Below are positions 42,889-51,573 of a stretch of 64,000 nt of DNA, in pieces; position 1 is the stretch's first letter; every line of letters begins with the position of its first letter. Below the pieces are notes generated by a model, which had not been told where the DNA came from, searched no databases, and saw only the letters and a list, made by a program, of their open reading frames with translations. Origin of the DNA: Corynebacterium wankanglinii (GTDB lineage: Bacteria > Actinomycetota > Actinomycetes > Mycobacteriales > Mycobacteriaceae); contig CP061031.1 in assembly GCA_014490595.1 (NCBI GenBank), positions 248,001 to 312,000 on the forward strand. The letters run 5' to 3'. A program made the position numbers and the translations under genes.

Positions 42889-42917
42889 GTCACCTAAAAT
42901 TCACCTGAGCGTCTCCT
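42889..42917 (+). promoter_or_regulatory. PHO-box-like triple repeat upstream of tandem alkaline phosphatase
   Basis: GTCACCT (42889), TTCACCT (42900) and GTCTCCT (42911) are direct repeats with an exact 11-bp period, the spacing of actinobacterial PhoP/PhoR boxes. The site lies 80-110 bp before the start of the phosphatase gene on the same strand. Confidence 0.6.
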
Positions 42918-42996
42918 GGAGGAAACGTAGTCGGCGTAGCTTGCCAGCTGGTTGAAAAACCGGCATCTAACCGCTCGTTACTCAAGGAACCTTCTC

Positions 42997-45900
42997 ATGC
43001 GTTTCCCGTTTAAGGCAGCCGCGACCGTGGTCAGCGTATCTGCGCTGGCTATGGCGAACCTGCCCACTTCCATTGCTGCTCCGGAGCAGAATTTCAACGG
43101 TAAAGACACCTGCATCACCATCGACGGCGAGGGCAACGTCGTTGCCCCGCAGCCGGGCGACTGCACCCAGTTTGGCAAGGGCGGCCAGGGCAACTCCGAT
43201 GCTCAGGCCCGCAACGTCATCTTCATCCTGGGCGACGGCATGGGCCACCAGGAAATCACCGCGGCCCGCAACTACCTCAAGGGCGCAAACGGCCGATTCG
43301 AAGGCCTGGATGAGCTCACCGCGTCGGGCGCGTACACCACGTTCGCTGTCGGTGAGGACGGCAAGCGCCAGTACGTGACCGACTCCGCTGCGTCCGCCAC
43401 CGGCTGGTCCACCGGCGCGAAGACCTACAACCGTGCGCTCTCCGTGGACATCACGGGCAAGCCGCATGAGAACCTCCTGGAAATGGCCAAGAACGCCGGT
43501 ATGCGCACTGGTAACGTCTCCACCGCTGAGATCCAGGACGCAACCCCGGGCGCGATGCACTCCCACATCTCCCAGCGCGGCTACTACGCGCCGTCGGGAG
43601 AGAAGAAGGTTGTGCAGGGAGCGGAGGCGCGCGAGAACGGCGGTCTGGGCTCCATCTCCGAGCAGATCATTGATACCCGCGCCGACGTCACCCTCGGCGG
43701 CGGCCGCAAGTACTTCGACACCGAGGTGCAGGCCGGCGGTGAGAACCGCAACCCGTTCCTCACCGAAAAGAACGACGGCGGCGCCGAGTGGGAGGCGGGC
43801 AAGACCGTTCGCGACAACGCCATTGCCAAGGGCTACCAGGTCGTCGACGACCAGGCTGGTCTGGACGGCATCACCAAGGCAGACCAGAACTCCCCGGTGC
43901 TGGGCCTGTTCAACGACGGCAACATGACCCGTCGCTACAACCAGACCGTCCCGGGCGTCGCCGAGGAGCAGCAGCCGCAGTCTTGCACGCTGCAGGACAC
44001 CGGCAACGAGCCGACCGCTGCCGAGATGACGAAGAAAGCTATCGAGCTTCTCGACGACCCCTCCGCCGACAAGGGCTTCTTCCTGCAGGTCGAATCCGCT
44101 TCCATTGACAAGGCGGACCACGCCGCCGACGCCTGCGGCCTCATCGGCGAGACTGAGCAGATCGACGAGGTGATTAAAGAAGCCCTCGACTTTGCCAAGA
44201 AGGACAAGAACACCCTCATCGTGGTCACCGCAGACCACGCGCACACCGCGGAGATCGTCCCAGACGGCGAGCCGTCCGTCGCTGCCGTGACCCGCCTGAC
44301 CTCGCCCAAGGACAACGGTGCGGTCATGTCCGTCGCCTTCGGCACCCAGCCATGGGAGGTTGTCGACGGGGACCTGAAGACCGGCTCCATGATGCACACC
44401 GGCACCCAGGTGCGCATCGCGGGCTACGGGCCGGGCTCCGAGAACGTCAACGGCCAGCTGGATCAGACCGACGCCTTCTACGTCATGGCGAACGCGCTGC
44501 GCCTCAACGGCGGCACCCCGGGCGGCCAACAGCCGTGGGAGATTGCGAAGGGCAACAAGGTGCAGTCGCTGGCGAACCGTCGACAGGCGAAGCCCGGCAA
44601 TGAGCTGTGCTACCTCGTCTCTGCTGGCACCGCGCCGAAGGTAGGGGAGTGCTCCCAGTTCGGCGCCAAGGGCCAAGAGCTTGACAAGTCCAAGGCCAAG
44701 AACGTGGTGCTGCTGATCGGCGACGGTACGGGCGACTCCGAGATCACCGCGGCGCGCAACTACCTCAAGGGCTCCGCCGGCCGCCTCGAGGGCCTGGACA
44801 ACCTGGATTACACCGGTTACCTGACCACCTTCGCGCTGGATAAAGAGACCGGCCTTCCCAACTACGTCACCGACTCGGCAGCGTCCGGCACCGCGTGGAA
44901 CTCCGGCGTGAAAACGTACAACGGCGCCATCGGCGTAGACAACGCAGGCAAGCCTGTCGCCACCATCGGCGAGCTGGCCAAGGCCAAGGGCATGAAGATC
45001 GGCAACGTCACCACCGCCGAGATCCAGGACGCCACCCCGGCAGCCTTCGCTGCCCACGCGCTAAACCGCTCCTACTACGCGCCGTCCGGCGATCTTAAGC
45101 CTGCCAAGGGTGAGCAGCTGCGCGAGAACGGCGGCCTTGGCTCCATCTCCGAGCAGATCGTCGACCTGCGTGCCGACGTCACCTTGGGCGGCGGCCGCAA
45201 GTACTTCGACGCCGAGGTGAAGCAGGGCGGCCAGTGGGGCGAAAACGGCAACACCTGGACTGCAGGCAAGTCCGTCCTGGATAACGCCAAGGACAACGGC
45301 TACCAGGTTGTCACCAACGCTTCCGAGCTCAACGCCATTGCGGAGGCCAACGCCGATAAGCCGGTGCTGGGCCTGTTCTCCGGCGGCAACATGCCGCGTG
45401 TGCTGAACCAGTCCATCCCGACCACCGACGGCGGCGACCAGGCGCCCGCAACCTGTGTGGCCAACCCGGAGTTCACCGCTGAGACCCCGCGCCTGTCCGC
45501 CATGACCACCAAGGCACTGGAGCTGCTGCAGAACGACAACGGCTTCCTGCTGCAGGTCGAGTCCGCATCCCCGGACAAGGCTGACCACCAGGCGGACGCC
45601 TGCGGCCTGATCGGTGAGGTCGGCCAGCTCGACGAGGCTGTCCAGGCCGTGCAGAACTGGGTGAACAAGACCGGTGAGGAAACCCTCATCGTCGCCACCG
45701 CCGACCACGCCCACACCGCCCAGATCACCTACGAGGGCGGCAACACCGCCGGCCGCGTCACGCAGCTGACCACCGTTGAGGGCTCCACCATGGCCGTCAA
45801 CTTCGCCACCGCAAAGAGCAACGAGGATGCCGTTGCCCTGGGTGGCCAGGAGCACACCGGTTCGCAACTGCGTGTGGCCGCATCCGGCCCGGGCGCGGCC

Positions 45901-46215
45901 AACGTCACCGGCCAGATCGACCAGACGGGGCTGTTCTTCCTGGTCAACAACGCCCTCGGCATCGACGGCATCAACCACGGCCTCACCTTCGACAACAAGA
46001 TGAAGCCCGTCGAGGCCAAGCCGGAGGACACCAAGCCCGCTGAGCCCAAGCCGGAGGACACCAACCCGGCGGCCTCCGCGGAGGGTTCCTCGGCATCCAA
46101 CCCGCTGCTGACCGTCATCCTGGCGCTGTCGGCTGTGCTCGGCCTGGTCTCGCTGATCGCGCTGGTCTTCCCGTTCGCGGTCGACTCCGTGCTCGGCCCG
46201 GTTGCCAAGTTCTAA
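42997..46215 (+). CDS. Secreted protein with two complete PhoA-type alkaline phosphatase domains
   Basis: 1,072 aa from ATG 42997 (MRFPFKAAATVVS), with AAGGAA upstream; a TTG 45 bp earlier is less likely. A Sec signal peptide is followed by two homologous phosphatase domains offset by 497 residues. Each has LGDG/IGDG metal-binding Asp, a catalytic serine in DSAAS (Ser130 and Ser627), IQDATP, the Arg preceding YYAPSG, VESAS..DKADH, TADHAHT and HTG. All expected zinc and magnesium ligands and the phosphate-binding Arg are visible in both. The C-terminus has a Pro/Glu/Lys linker and a hydrophobic helix (SNPLLTVILALSAVLGLVSLIALVFPF), likely a membrane anchor. PHO-box-like repeats lie upstream and a terminator downstream. 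Confidence 0.92.
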   Translation: MRFPFKAAATVVSVSALAMANLPTSIAAPEQNFNGKDTCITIDGEGNVVAPQPGDCTQFGKGGQGNSDAQARNVIFILGDGMGHQEITAARNYLKGANGRFEGLDELTASGAYTTFAVGEDGKRQYVTDSAASATGWSTGAKTYNRALSVDITGKPHENLLEMAKNAGMRTGNVSTAEIQDATPGAMHSHISQRGYYAPSGEKKVVQGAEARENGGLGSISEQIIDTRADVTLGGGRKYFDTEVQAGGENRNPFLTEKNDGGAEWEAGKTVRDNAIAKGYQVVDDQAGLDGITKADQNSPVLGLFNDGNMTRRYNQTVPGVAEEQQPQSCTLQDTGNEPTAAEMTKKAIELLDDPSADKGFFLQVESASIDKADHAADACGLIGETEQIDEVIKEALDFAKKDKNTLIVVTADHAHTAEIVPDGEPSVAAVTRLTSPKDNGAVMSVAFGTQPWEVVDGDLKTGSMMHTGTQVRIAGYGPGSENVNGQLDQTDAFYVMANALRLNGGTPGGQQPWEIAKGNKVQSLANRRQAKPGNELCYLVSAGTAPKVGECSQFGAKGQELDKSKAKNVVLLIGDGTGDSEITAARNYLKGSAGRLEGLDNLDYTGYLTTFALDKETGLPNYVTDSAASGTAWNSGVKTYNGAIGVDNAGKPVATIGELAKAKGMKIGNVTTAEIQDATPAAFAAHALNRSYYAPSGDLKPAKGEQLRENGGLGSISEQIVDLRADVTLGGGRKYFDAEVKQGGQWGENGNTWTAGKSVLDNAKDNGYQVVTNASELNAIAEANADKPVLGLFSGGNMPRVLNQSIPTTDGGDQAPATCVANPEFTAETPRLSAMTTKALELLQNDNGFLLQVESASPDKADHQADACGLIGEVGQLDEAVQAVQNWVNKTGEETLIVATADHAHTAQITYEGGNTAGRVTQLTTVEGSTMAVNFATAKSNEDAVALGGQEHTGSQLRVAASGPGAANVTGQIDQTGLFFLVNNALGIDGINHGLTFDNKMKPVEAKPEDTKPAEPKPEDTNPAASAEGSSASNPLLTVILALSAVLGLVSLIALVFPFAVDSVLGPVAKF

Positions 46216-46230
46216 CTGCCTGGCATCGAC

Positions 46231-46282
46231 ACGCCCCGCCCTCCCGGTTCTGGTCGCAAACCCGGGGGTGGCGGGGCGTTTA
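46231..46282 (+). terminator. Terminator after tandem alkaline phosphatase gene
   Basis: ACGCCCCGCC (46231-46240) pairs with GGCGGGGCGT (46270-46279), followed by TT. An inner CCCGG/CCGGG pair strengthens the loop. Confidence 0.7.
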
Positions 46283-46384
46283 GGGCACAAGGCCTGGGTC
46301 GCGCTGCACAGGCCGCACTGCCTCAGCCGCATCATCTCAGACTCCGCCCGTGGCTGAGAAAGGGCACATAAGGCAGCCAAACGC

Positions 46385-46411
46385 AAAAACCCGCCACACA
46401 GGCGGGTTTTC
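46385..46411 (-). terminator. Terminator of tRNA-Pro
   Basis: AAAACCCGCC-tgtgt-GGCGGGTTTTT on the minus strand is a 9-10 bp stem ending in a T-run, immediately 3' of tRNA-Pro. Confidence 0.85.
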
Positions 46412-46413
46412 TA

Positions 46414-46490
<77 letters not shown>

Positions 46491-46589
46491 GTTGTATCTC
46501 GGGCGCTTGCCCTCGGTACTCGGAACACAATACCCCCGGCTGGCGCGTGGGACAAAACAGCTGGCCAGGGGCGGCAAGCTCCCAGCCGA

Positions 46590-47483
46590 TTACCGCTTTT
46601 CCACTACGCGGAGCAGCGTCGCGGACGGCGGGCAGAACAGTCGCACGGGCGCGTACTTGGACTGTCCCAGGCCGTTGGAAACTTCCATCCACATCCTGCC
46701 GTACGGGTGCAGTCCGGAGGCCCGTTCCCGGTCGATGTCCGCGTTGGTCACAATGGCACGGCCACCAGGCAGGCAGATTTGCCCGCCGTGCGTGTGGCCT
46801 GCGAGGGCAAGCTGGTAGCCGTCCGCCTCGAACGCGTCCAGCACCCGTCGGTACGGCGCGTGCAGCAGCCCGATAGACAGGTCTGCGTCAACGTTGGGCG
46901 CTCCTGCAACACGCGAGTAGTCGTCTAGCTCGTGGTGCGGGTCGTCCACGCCGGTGAGCGCGAGGCGGACGTCGGAAGCCTTGAACTCGAGGCGCTGGTG
47001 GGTGGCGTCGCGCCAGCCGCGCTCGATGAACGCGGCGCGCATGCCCTCCCACGGCAGGTCCTCATAGGACGGCTCGCGCTTCGCGCCGGTGAGGTACTTC
47101 GCCGGGTTCACCGGCCGTGGGGCCCAGTAATCGTTGGTGCCGAAGACGAATGCGCCCGGACGGTTGAGCAGCGGCCCCAGCGCGTCTATCACCCACGGCA
47201 CCCCGCCCTTGTCGGAGAGGTTGTCCCCGGTGTTGACCACAAGGTCCGGCTCCAGTGTGTCGAGGCCGGAGACGAACTCCACCTTCTTGCGCTGCCCTGG
47301 GATCATGTGCAGATCGGAAACATGGAGGATGCGAAACTCGTCGCGTCCCCGTAGTACGCCCGGCTCCAGCAGCGGCAGTTCGTACTCGCGCAGGTGAAAG
47401 TTGTCGCGCTGCGCGAACCCCCACGCGAGCGCGGATGCGCCTGCGGAAATGCCAAGTGCCCCAATTCCTGTCAACTTCTTCAT
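46590..47483 (-). CDS. Membrane-anchored metallophosphoesterase
   Basis: 297 aa from ATG 47483 (MKKLTGIGALGISAG), with a short N-terminal hydrophobic segment. Calcineurin-like fold motifs are VSDLHM, NTGDNLSDKGG, FGTNDYW (in place of GNHD/E) and LAGHTHGGQICLPG. It corresponds by position to the gene next to ponA2 and whiB4 in M. tuberculosis (Rv3683). Probably a phosphoesterase acting at the membrane; substrate unknown. Divergent from the YqeY gene with a 24-bp gap. Confidence 0.92.
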   Translation of the reverse strand: MKKLTGIGALGISAGASALAWGFAQRDNFHLREYELPLLEPGVLRGRDEFRILHVSDLHMIPGQRKKVEFVSGLDTLEPDLVVNTGDNLSDKGGVPWVIDALGPLLNRPGAFVFGTNDYWAPRPVNPAKYLTGAKREPSYEDLPWEGMRAAFIERGWRDATHQRLEFKASDVRLALTGVDDPHHELDDYSRVAGAPNVDADLSIGLLHAPYRRVLDAFEADGYQLALAGHTHGGQICLPGGRAIVTNADIDRERASGLHPYGRMWMEVSNGLGQSKYAPVRLFCPPSATLLRVVEKR

Positions 47484-47507
47484 CGGCACCACTGTAACCT
47501 CGCTGCC

Positions 47508-47957
47508 ATGAGTGCATTGAAAGACCAGATCCGTGCAGACCTCAAAGAAGCCATGAAGGCGAAGGAAAAGGACCGCACCGGCACTATCCGTATGCTGCTG
47601 GCCGCGATCCAGACGGCTGAGACCGAGGGGTCCAAGCACGAGGTGGACGACGCGGAGATTCAGAAAATCATCGCCCGCGAGATCAAGAAGCGCCGCGAGT
47701 CCGCGGAAATCTACACCACCAACGGCCGCGAGGACCTCGCCGAGACTGAGCTCGCCGAGGCGAAGGTCCTCGAGGCGTACCAGCCCAAGCAGCTCGATGA
47801 CGCCGAGCTCGCGCAGCTTATCGACGAAGCTATCGCCGAGACCGGCGCCGACTCAATGGCCCAAATGGGGCAGGTGATGAAGGCTGCCACGGCCAAGGCC
47901 GAGGGCCGCGCCGACGGCAAGCGCATTTCGGAAGCGGTGAAATCCCGCTTGGGTTAG
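47508..47957 (+). CDS. GatB/YqeY-domain protein
   Basis: 149 aa, recognised by MSALKDQIRADLKEAMKAKEKDRTGTIRML, IIAREIKKRRESAEIYTTNGREDLAETELAE and a C-terminal helical domain (AMAQMGQVMKAA-like) related to the tail of the GatB amidotransferase subunit. Free-standing YqeY proteins have a presumed tRNA-related role that is not established. The stop overlaps that of the convergent penicillin-binding protein by 4 bp. Confidence 0.93.
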   Translation: MSALKDQIRADLKEAMKAKEKDRTGTIRMLLAAIQTAETEGSKHEVDDAEIQKIIAREIKKRRESAEIYTTNGREDLAETELAEAKVLEAYQPKQLDDAELAQLIDEAIAETGADSMAQMGQVMKAATAKAEGRADGKRISEAVKSRLG

Positions 47958-50371
47958 GGGTTGGAGAAGACGTCGGCGATCGCATCGCGGGCGTCGGTAA
48001 GCGATTGCTCGATCCCGCCGAAGTCGAGCGGGGCGGCGGGACTCGGTGAGGGCGGGGCAGCCGGCGGTGAGGGCGCGGCGGGCGCGGCCGGAGGTGTTGC
48101 CGTGTTGGCGCTGGGCGGGGTGCCGTTACCGTCGGAAATGTTCAACGTGACGGTATTGCCTGGCCCGTCCTGGATCGCCGACACCACCGTGCCAGCGGGG
48201 GAGCCGCTGCCGTAGACGGTGTTCACCACAACGGTGTAGCCCTGCGACTCCAACTGGGATTTCGCCGCCGAGGAGTACTGTCCCACCACCGCGTCGAGGG
48301 CCGTGCGCATCGTCCCGCGCTCGTAGACCGCATTGGTCGGGGGGAGGCCCCCTGTTGCCGCTCCTGGGACTCCCGCCGCGGCCTGGAACCACGTGTCCGC
48401 CGCCTCGTTTCCCCCGAACAGGGTGCCGTACGGGCACTGTCGCACCGGGGCGGTGCACAGCGGGGTGGACTGGGTGCCGTCGTTGTAGATGTACGGCGCG
48501 GCCGCCATGCCGCGGGTGAAACCCAAAAACGCCGTGGACTGGTGGGACTCCGTCGTACCCGTCTTCGCTGCGGTCAGAGCGGACCAGCCGTTGTTGCGGG
48601 CGGAGGCTGCCGCAGTGCCTTCCGTGGCGTCCTTGGACATGCCCTGCGACAGTGCGCCGGCGACCTCGGGGCTGATGGCTTGCTCGCAGGCGGGGCGGTT
48701 GATGAAGACCTGTTTGCCGTGCTCGTCCAGCACCTCCTTGATCGGGTTGGGCTCGCACCAGCGCCCGCCGGAAGCTAGGGTCGCGCCCACGTTGGACAGC
48801 TCGAGGGCATTGACCGCTAGCGGGCCCAAGGTGAACGCACCCATGTTTTCTTCTTTCGCGGCCTGCGCGATGGATCGCCCGTCGCCGAACGAGTTCTCGT
48901 CCGTGTACGAGCGCAGCCCCAGGCGCACGGCGGTGTCCACCACAGGCGCCACACCGGTTTTCTGGATCAGCTCGATGAAGGTCGTGTTCGGCGACTGGGC
49001 CAACGCGTCCTGCAACGTCATGCGGGGCGCGTACACGCCCGCATTTTCCACGCAGTACGCGTCAGGCGGGCAGTTCTCCGCGCCGCCGTCGCCCATCCCG
49101 TAGACCACCGAACGCACCGGGGTGTCCAGCATGGTGTTTAGGCCGTAGCCCTGCTCCAGGGCGGTGGCGGCGGTGAAGATCTTGAACACCGAGCCGGCGC
49201 CCGCACCCACCAGGGAGGTGGGCTGGGGTAGGACGGTCTGGCTTTGATCCAGGTCCAACCCGTAGAAGCGGGAAGACGCCATGGCCAGGATGTCGCGGGA
49301 ATCGGCGCCGGGGCGGACGATGTTCATGACTTCCGCCACGCCCGGGGTGTACGGGCTGACGTTGCGGCGCACCGCACCGGTGGCCACCTCCTGCACCGCT
49401 GGGTCGAGGGTGGTGGTGATGGTGTAGGACCCGGACTGGATGGTGTCCAAGTCGAGCCCTTTGTCCGCCAGGTAGCGCAGGGCGTAGTCGCACATGAACC
49501 CCTTGTCGCCGGCGGTGATGCAGCCCTGTGGCAGGGTGTGCGGCTTGTCCAGGATGCCGAGCGGCGCGCCCGCAAAACGGTCGGCCTCCGCCTGATCCAG
49601 GTACCCCTCCGCGGCCATGTTGTTCAGGACGGTGTTGCGGCGTTGCATTGCACCCTCCGGGTTGGTGTAGGGGTTCAAACCCTCCACGGATTGCAGGAGG
49701 CCAACGAGCAGGGCCGCCTGCGCCGGGTTGAGCTCGTGTGCGGAGACGTCGAAGTACGTGCGGGCTGCCGCCTCGATGCCGAACGCATGGTTGCCAAAGG
49801 AAACGAGGTTGAGGTACCTCGTGAGGATTTCGTCCTTCTCCAGCGTCTTGTCTAAATCGGACGCCATTCGCATCTCCCGCAACTTGCGGGGGATGGACTG
49901 CTCGGTGGCTGCGCTGGCTTCCTCCTCGTTCTCTGCATCGACAAGCCACAGGTAGTTCTTCACGTACTGCTGGTTGATTGTGGACGCGCCCTGTTCCACG
50001 CCGCCAGCCAGCACGTTCGTCACCATCGCGCGGGCGAATCCCTGCATGTCCACGCCCTCGTGCTGGTAGAAGCGACGGTCCTCTGTGGACACGAGGGCGT
50101 CCTTGGCGTACTGGGAGATCCCGGTGCTTGGGACCTCGTAGCGGCGTTGCTTGTAAATCCAGGCCATGGGCTCGCCGTAGGCGTCGTTAATCGTGGTAAC
50201 GCCGGGAACTTCGCCGTGGGTGAGGTCGGAGAGATTGGATTGCATCGTCTCGTCGGTGCGCGCGATTGCGGCACCGCCTAAACCTGCAATGGGCGCAAGG
50301 CAGAGCGCGATGGCCAGCGCGGCCGCAACGAGGGCGGCCAACAGGCTTCCAAGGGATTTCAGTGCGGACAC
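47954..50371 (-). CDS. Class A penicillin-binding protein (PonA2-like)
   Basis: Bifunctional peptidoglycan synthase, 805 aa. An N-terminal transmembrane helix is followed by a GT51 glycosyltransferase (STEDRRFYQHEGVDMQGFARA, QGASTINQQYVKNYLW, RKLREMRMA). The transpeptidase domain comes next with the nucleophile in GSVFKIFTAATALEQG (SxxK type), then AKTGTTESHQS (KTG). One PASTA-like domain (LESQGYTVVVNTVYG to ISDG) and a Pro/Ala-rich tail end the protein. Gene order with whiB and the metallophosphoesterase matches M. tuberculosis ponA2. Active at the growing cell wall. Confidence 0.95.
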   Translation of the reverse strand: MSALKSLGSLLAALVAAALAIALCLAPIAGLGGAAIARTDETMQSNLSDLTHGEVPGVTTINDAYGEPMAWIYKQRRYEVPSTGISQYAKDALVSTEDRRFYQHEGVDMQGFARAMVTNVLAGGVEQGASTINQQYVKNYLWLVDAENEEEASAATEQSIPRKLREMRMASDLDKTLEKDEILTRYLNLVSFGNHAFGIEAAARTYFDVSAHELNPAQAALLVGLLQSVEGLNPYTNPEGAMQRRNTVLNNMAAEGYLDQAEADRFAGAPLGILDKPHTLPQGCITAGDKGFMCDYALRYLADKGLDLDTIQSGSYTITTTLDPAVQEVATGAVRRNVSPYTPGVAEVMNIVRPGADSRDILAMASSRFYGLDLDQSQTVLPQPTSLVGAGAGSVFKIFTAATALEQGYGLNTMLDTPVRSVVYGMGDGGAENCPPDAYCVENAGVYAPRMTLQDALAQSPNTTFIELIQKTGVAPVVDTAVRLGLRSYTDENSFGDGRSIAQAAKEENMGAFTLGPLAVNALELSNVGATLASGGRWCEPNPIKEVLDEHGKQVFINRPACEQAISPEVAGALSQGMSKDATEGTAAASARNNGWSALTAAKTGTTESHQSTAFLGFTRGMAAAPYIYNDGTQSTPLCTAPVRQCPYGTLFGGNEAADTWFQAAAGVPGAATGGLPPTNAVYERGTMRTALDAVVGQYSSAAKSQLESQGYTVVVNTVYGSGSPAGTVVSAIQDGPGNTVTLNISDGNGTPPSANTATPPAAPAAPSPPAAPPSPSPAAPLDFGGIEQSLTDARDAIADVFSNP

Positions 50372-50456
50372 GCCAATACCTTAAATGACGCAACGCGCGC
50401 GGGGGAATACAAAAGACCCCCCAAAATTGTGACCCATTCGACAGGAAGATTTTAGC

Positions 50457-50472
50457 TGTGATTATATTTACA
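50457..50472 (+). promoter_or_regulatory. GlxR-like site upstream of whcA
   Basis: TGTGA-TTATAT-TTACA differs in one half-site base from the CRP/GlxR consensus TGTGA-N6-TCACA. It lies about 80 bp before whcA, and glxR itself is 2 kb away. The same AT-rich stretch could hold the promoter -10 element. Confidence 0.4.
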
Positions 50473-50549
50473 TGGGATCGCGGTTATGCGATCGAATGAA
50501 TAAACCGCGCCCCGTAACGGCGCGGAGACTCGGGCAAAGGAGCACGGCT

Positions 50550-50909
50550 ATGACCACAGCTTTGGCAAACACCGCGCAGCGCAACGCTCAGCGAGTGACG
50601 TCCCGCAAGTGCGACGCATCCGGGCATCTCGTCTTTGACCGCGAGGATTGGGTAACGCACGCGCAGTGCCGCGGCAAGGATCCGGACGCCCTCTTCGTTC
50701 GGGGCGCTGAGCAGCGTAAAGCCGCGGCCATCTGTCGTTCCTGCCCTGTGCTCACTGAGTGCCGCGCAGATGCCCTGGATAACAAGGTGGAGTTCGGCGT
50801 GTGGGGCGGGCTGACCGAGCGGCAGCGGCGCGCCGTTTTGCGCAAGAACCCGCACGTGACGGATTGGGCCGAGCACCTGGCCGCCGGCGGCGAAGTTGTC
50901 GGGCTCTAG
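50550..50909 (+). CDS. whcA: WhiB-family iron-sulfur regulator (WhcA/WhiB4-like)
   Basis: 119 aa from ATG 50550 with AAAGGAG upstream; the longer frame from 50472 has no ribosome site. The four [4Fe-4S] ligands are Cys40, Cys62, Cys65 and Cys71 (THAQC...ICRSCPVLTEC), followed by the turn GVWGGLTERQRRAV and a basic segment. By context (beside the PBP and near ridA, MBL and glxR) it is the WhcA/WhiB4 orthologue, a redox-responsive regulator reported to dampen oxidative-stress genes. Divergent from the PBP gene. Confidence 0.88.
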   Translation: MTTALANTAQRNAQRVTSRKCDASGHLVFDREDWVTHAQCRGKDPDALFVRGAEQRKAAAICRSCPVLTECRADALDNKVEFGVWGGLTERQRRAVLRKNPHVTDWAEHLAAGGEVVGL

Positions 50910-50924
50910 GTAGTCTTGGGCGCC

Positions 50925-51080
50925 ATGACGAAATGGGAGTACGCAACGGTTCCGTTGCTCACGCACGCAACCAAGCAGATTCTGGATACCTGGGGCGAGG
51001 ACGGTTGGGAACTTGTCACCGTCACCCCGGGGCCGACCCAGGACAACGTGATCGCCTACATGAAGCGGGAGGCCGAGTAG
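50925..51080 (+). CDS. Small DUF4177-like protein
   Basis: 51 aa, from ATG 50925 to TAG 51078-51080, abutting ridA, whose ATG starts at the next base. The sequence MTKWEYATVPLL...LDTWGEDGWELVTV matches the short DUF4177 pattern (WEY...LNxxGxxGWELVxV). Mycobacteria carry a comparable small gene at this position. Function unknown; probably co-translated with ridA. Confidence 0.85.
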   Translation: MTKWEYATVPLLTHATKQILDTWGEDGWELVTVTPGPTQDNVIAYMKREAE

Positions 51081-51533
51081 ATGTGGACTGAGCGCCTGCA
51101 GGAACTCGGCATCGAGCTGCCCGCTGTCGCCGCGCCGGTCGCGGCCTACGTCCCCGCGGTCCAGGCAGGCAACCAGGTCTGGACGTCCGGGCAGCTCCCG
51201 TTCGTAGACGGCGCGCTGCCCGCCACCGGCAAGGTCGGCGCGGAAGTATCGGCGGAGGACGCCTACGGTTACGCCCGCCAGAGCGCGCTCAACGCAATCG
51301 CTGCGGTGGACGCGCTGGTGGGCATCGACAACGTCGCCCGCGTGAAGGTCGTGGGTTATGTGGCGTCCGATCCGGCGTTCACTGGCCAACCGGCCGTCAT
51401 CAACGGCGCGTCCGAGCTCATGCAGGAAGTTTTCGGCGAGGCAGGCGCTCACGCACGCTCCGCGGTGGGCGTTGCCGTGCTGCCGATGGACTCGCCGGTT
51501 GAGGTCGAGCTCGTCGTTGAGCTGAAGAGCTAG
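51081..51533 (+). CDS. RidA-family protein
   Basis: 150 aa. YjgF/YER057c/UK114 fold with AVQAGNQVWTSGQLPFVDGALPATGKVG and a C-terminal EVELVVELKS. This is the longer subgroup found near crp/glxR in actinobacteria; the catalytic Arg and Glu of canonical RidA are not obviously kept, so enamine deaminase activity is uncertain. It begins directly at the stop of the DUF4177-like gene and is followed by the MBL gene after 40 bp. Confidence 0.9.
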   Translation: MWTERLQELGIELPAVAAPVAAYVPAVQAGNQVWTSGQLPFVDGALPATGKVGAEVSAEDAYGYARQSALNAIAAVDALVGIDNVARVKVVGYVASDPAFTGQPAVINGASELMQEVFGEAGAHARSAVGVAVLPMDSPVEVELVVELKS

Positions 51534-51573
51534 TTCGCTTTAATTCGGCTGCTAAGCGGGTACGCTGGGGCGT

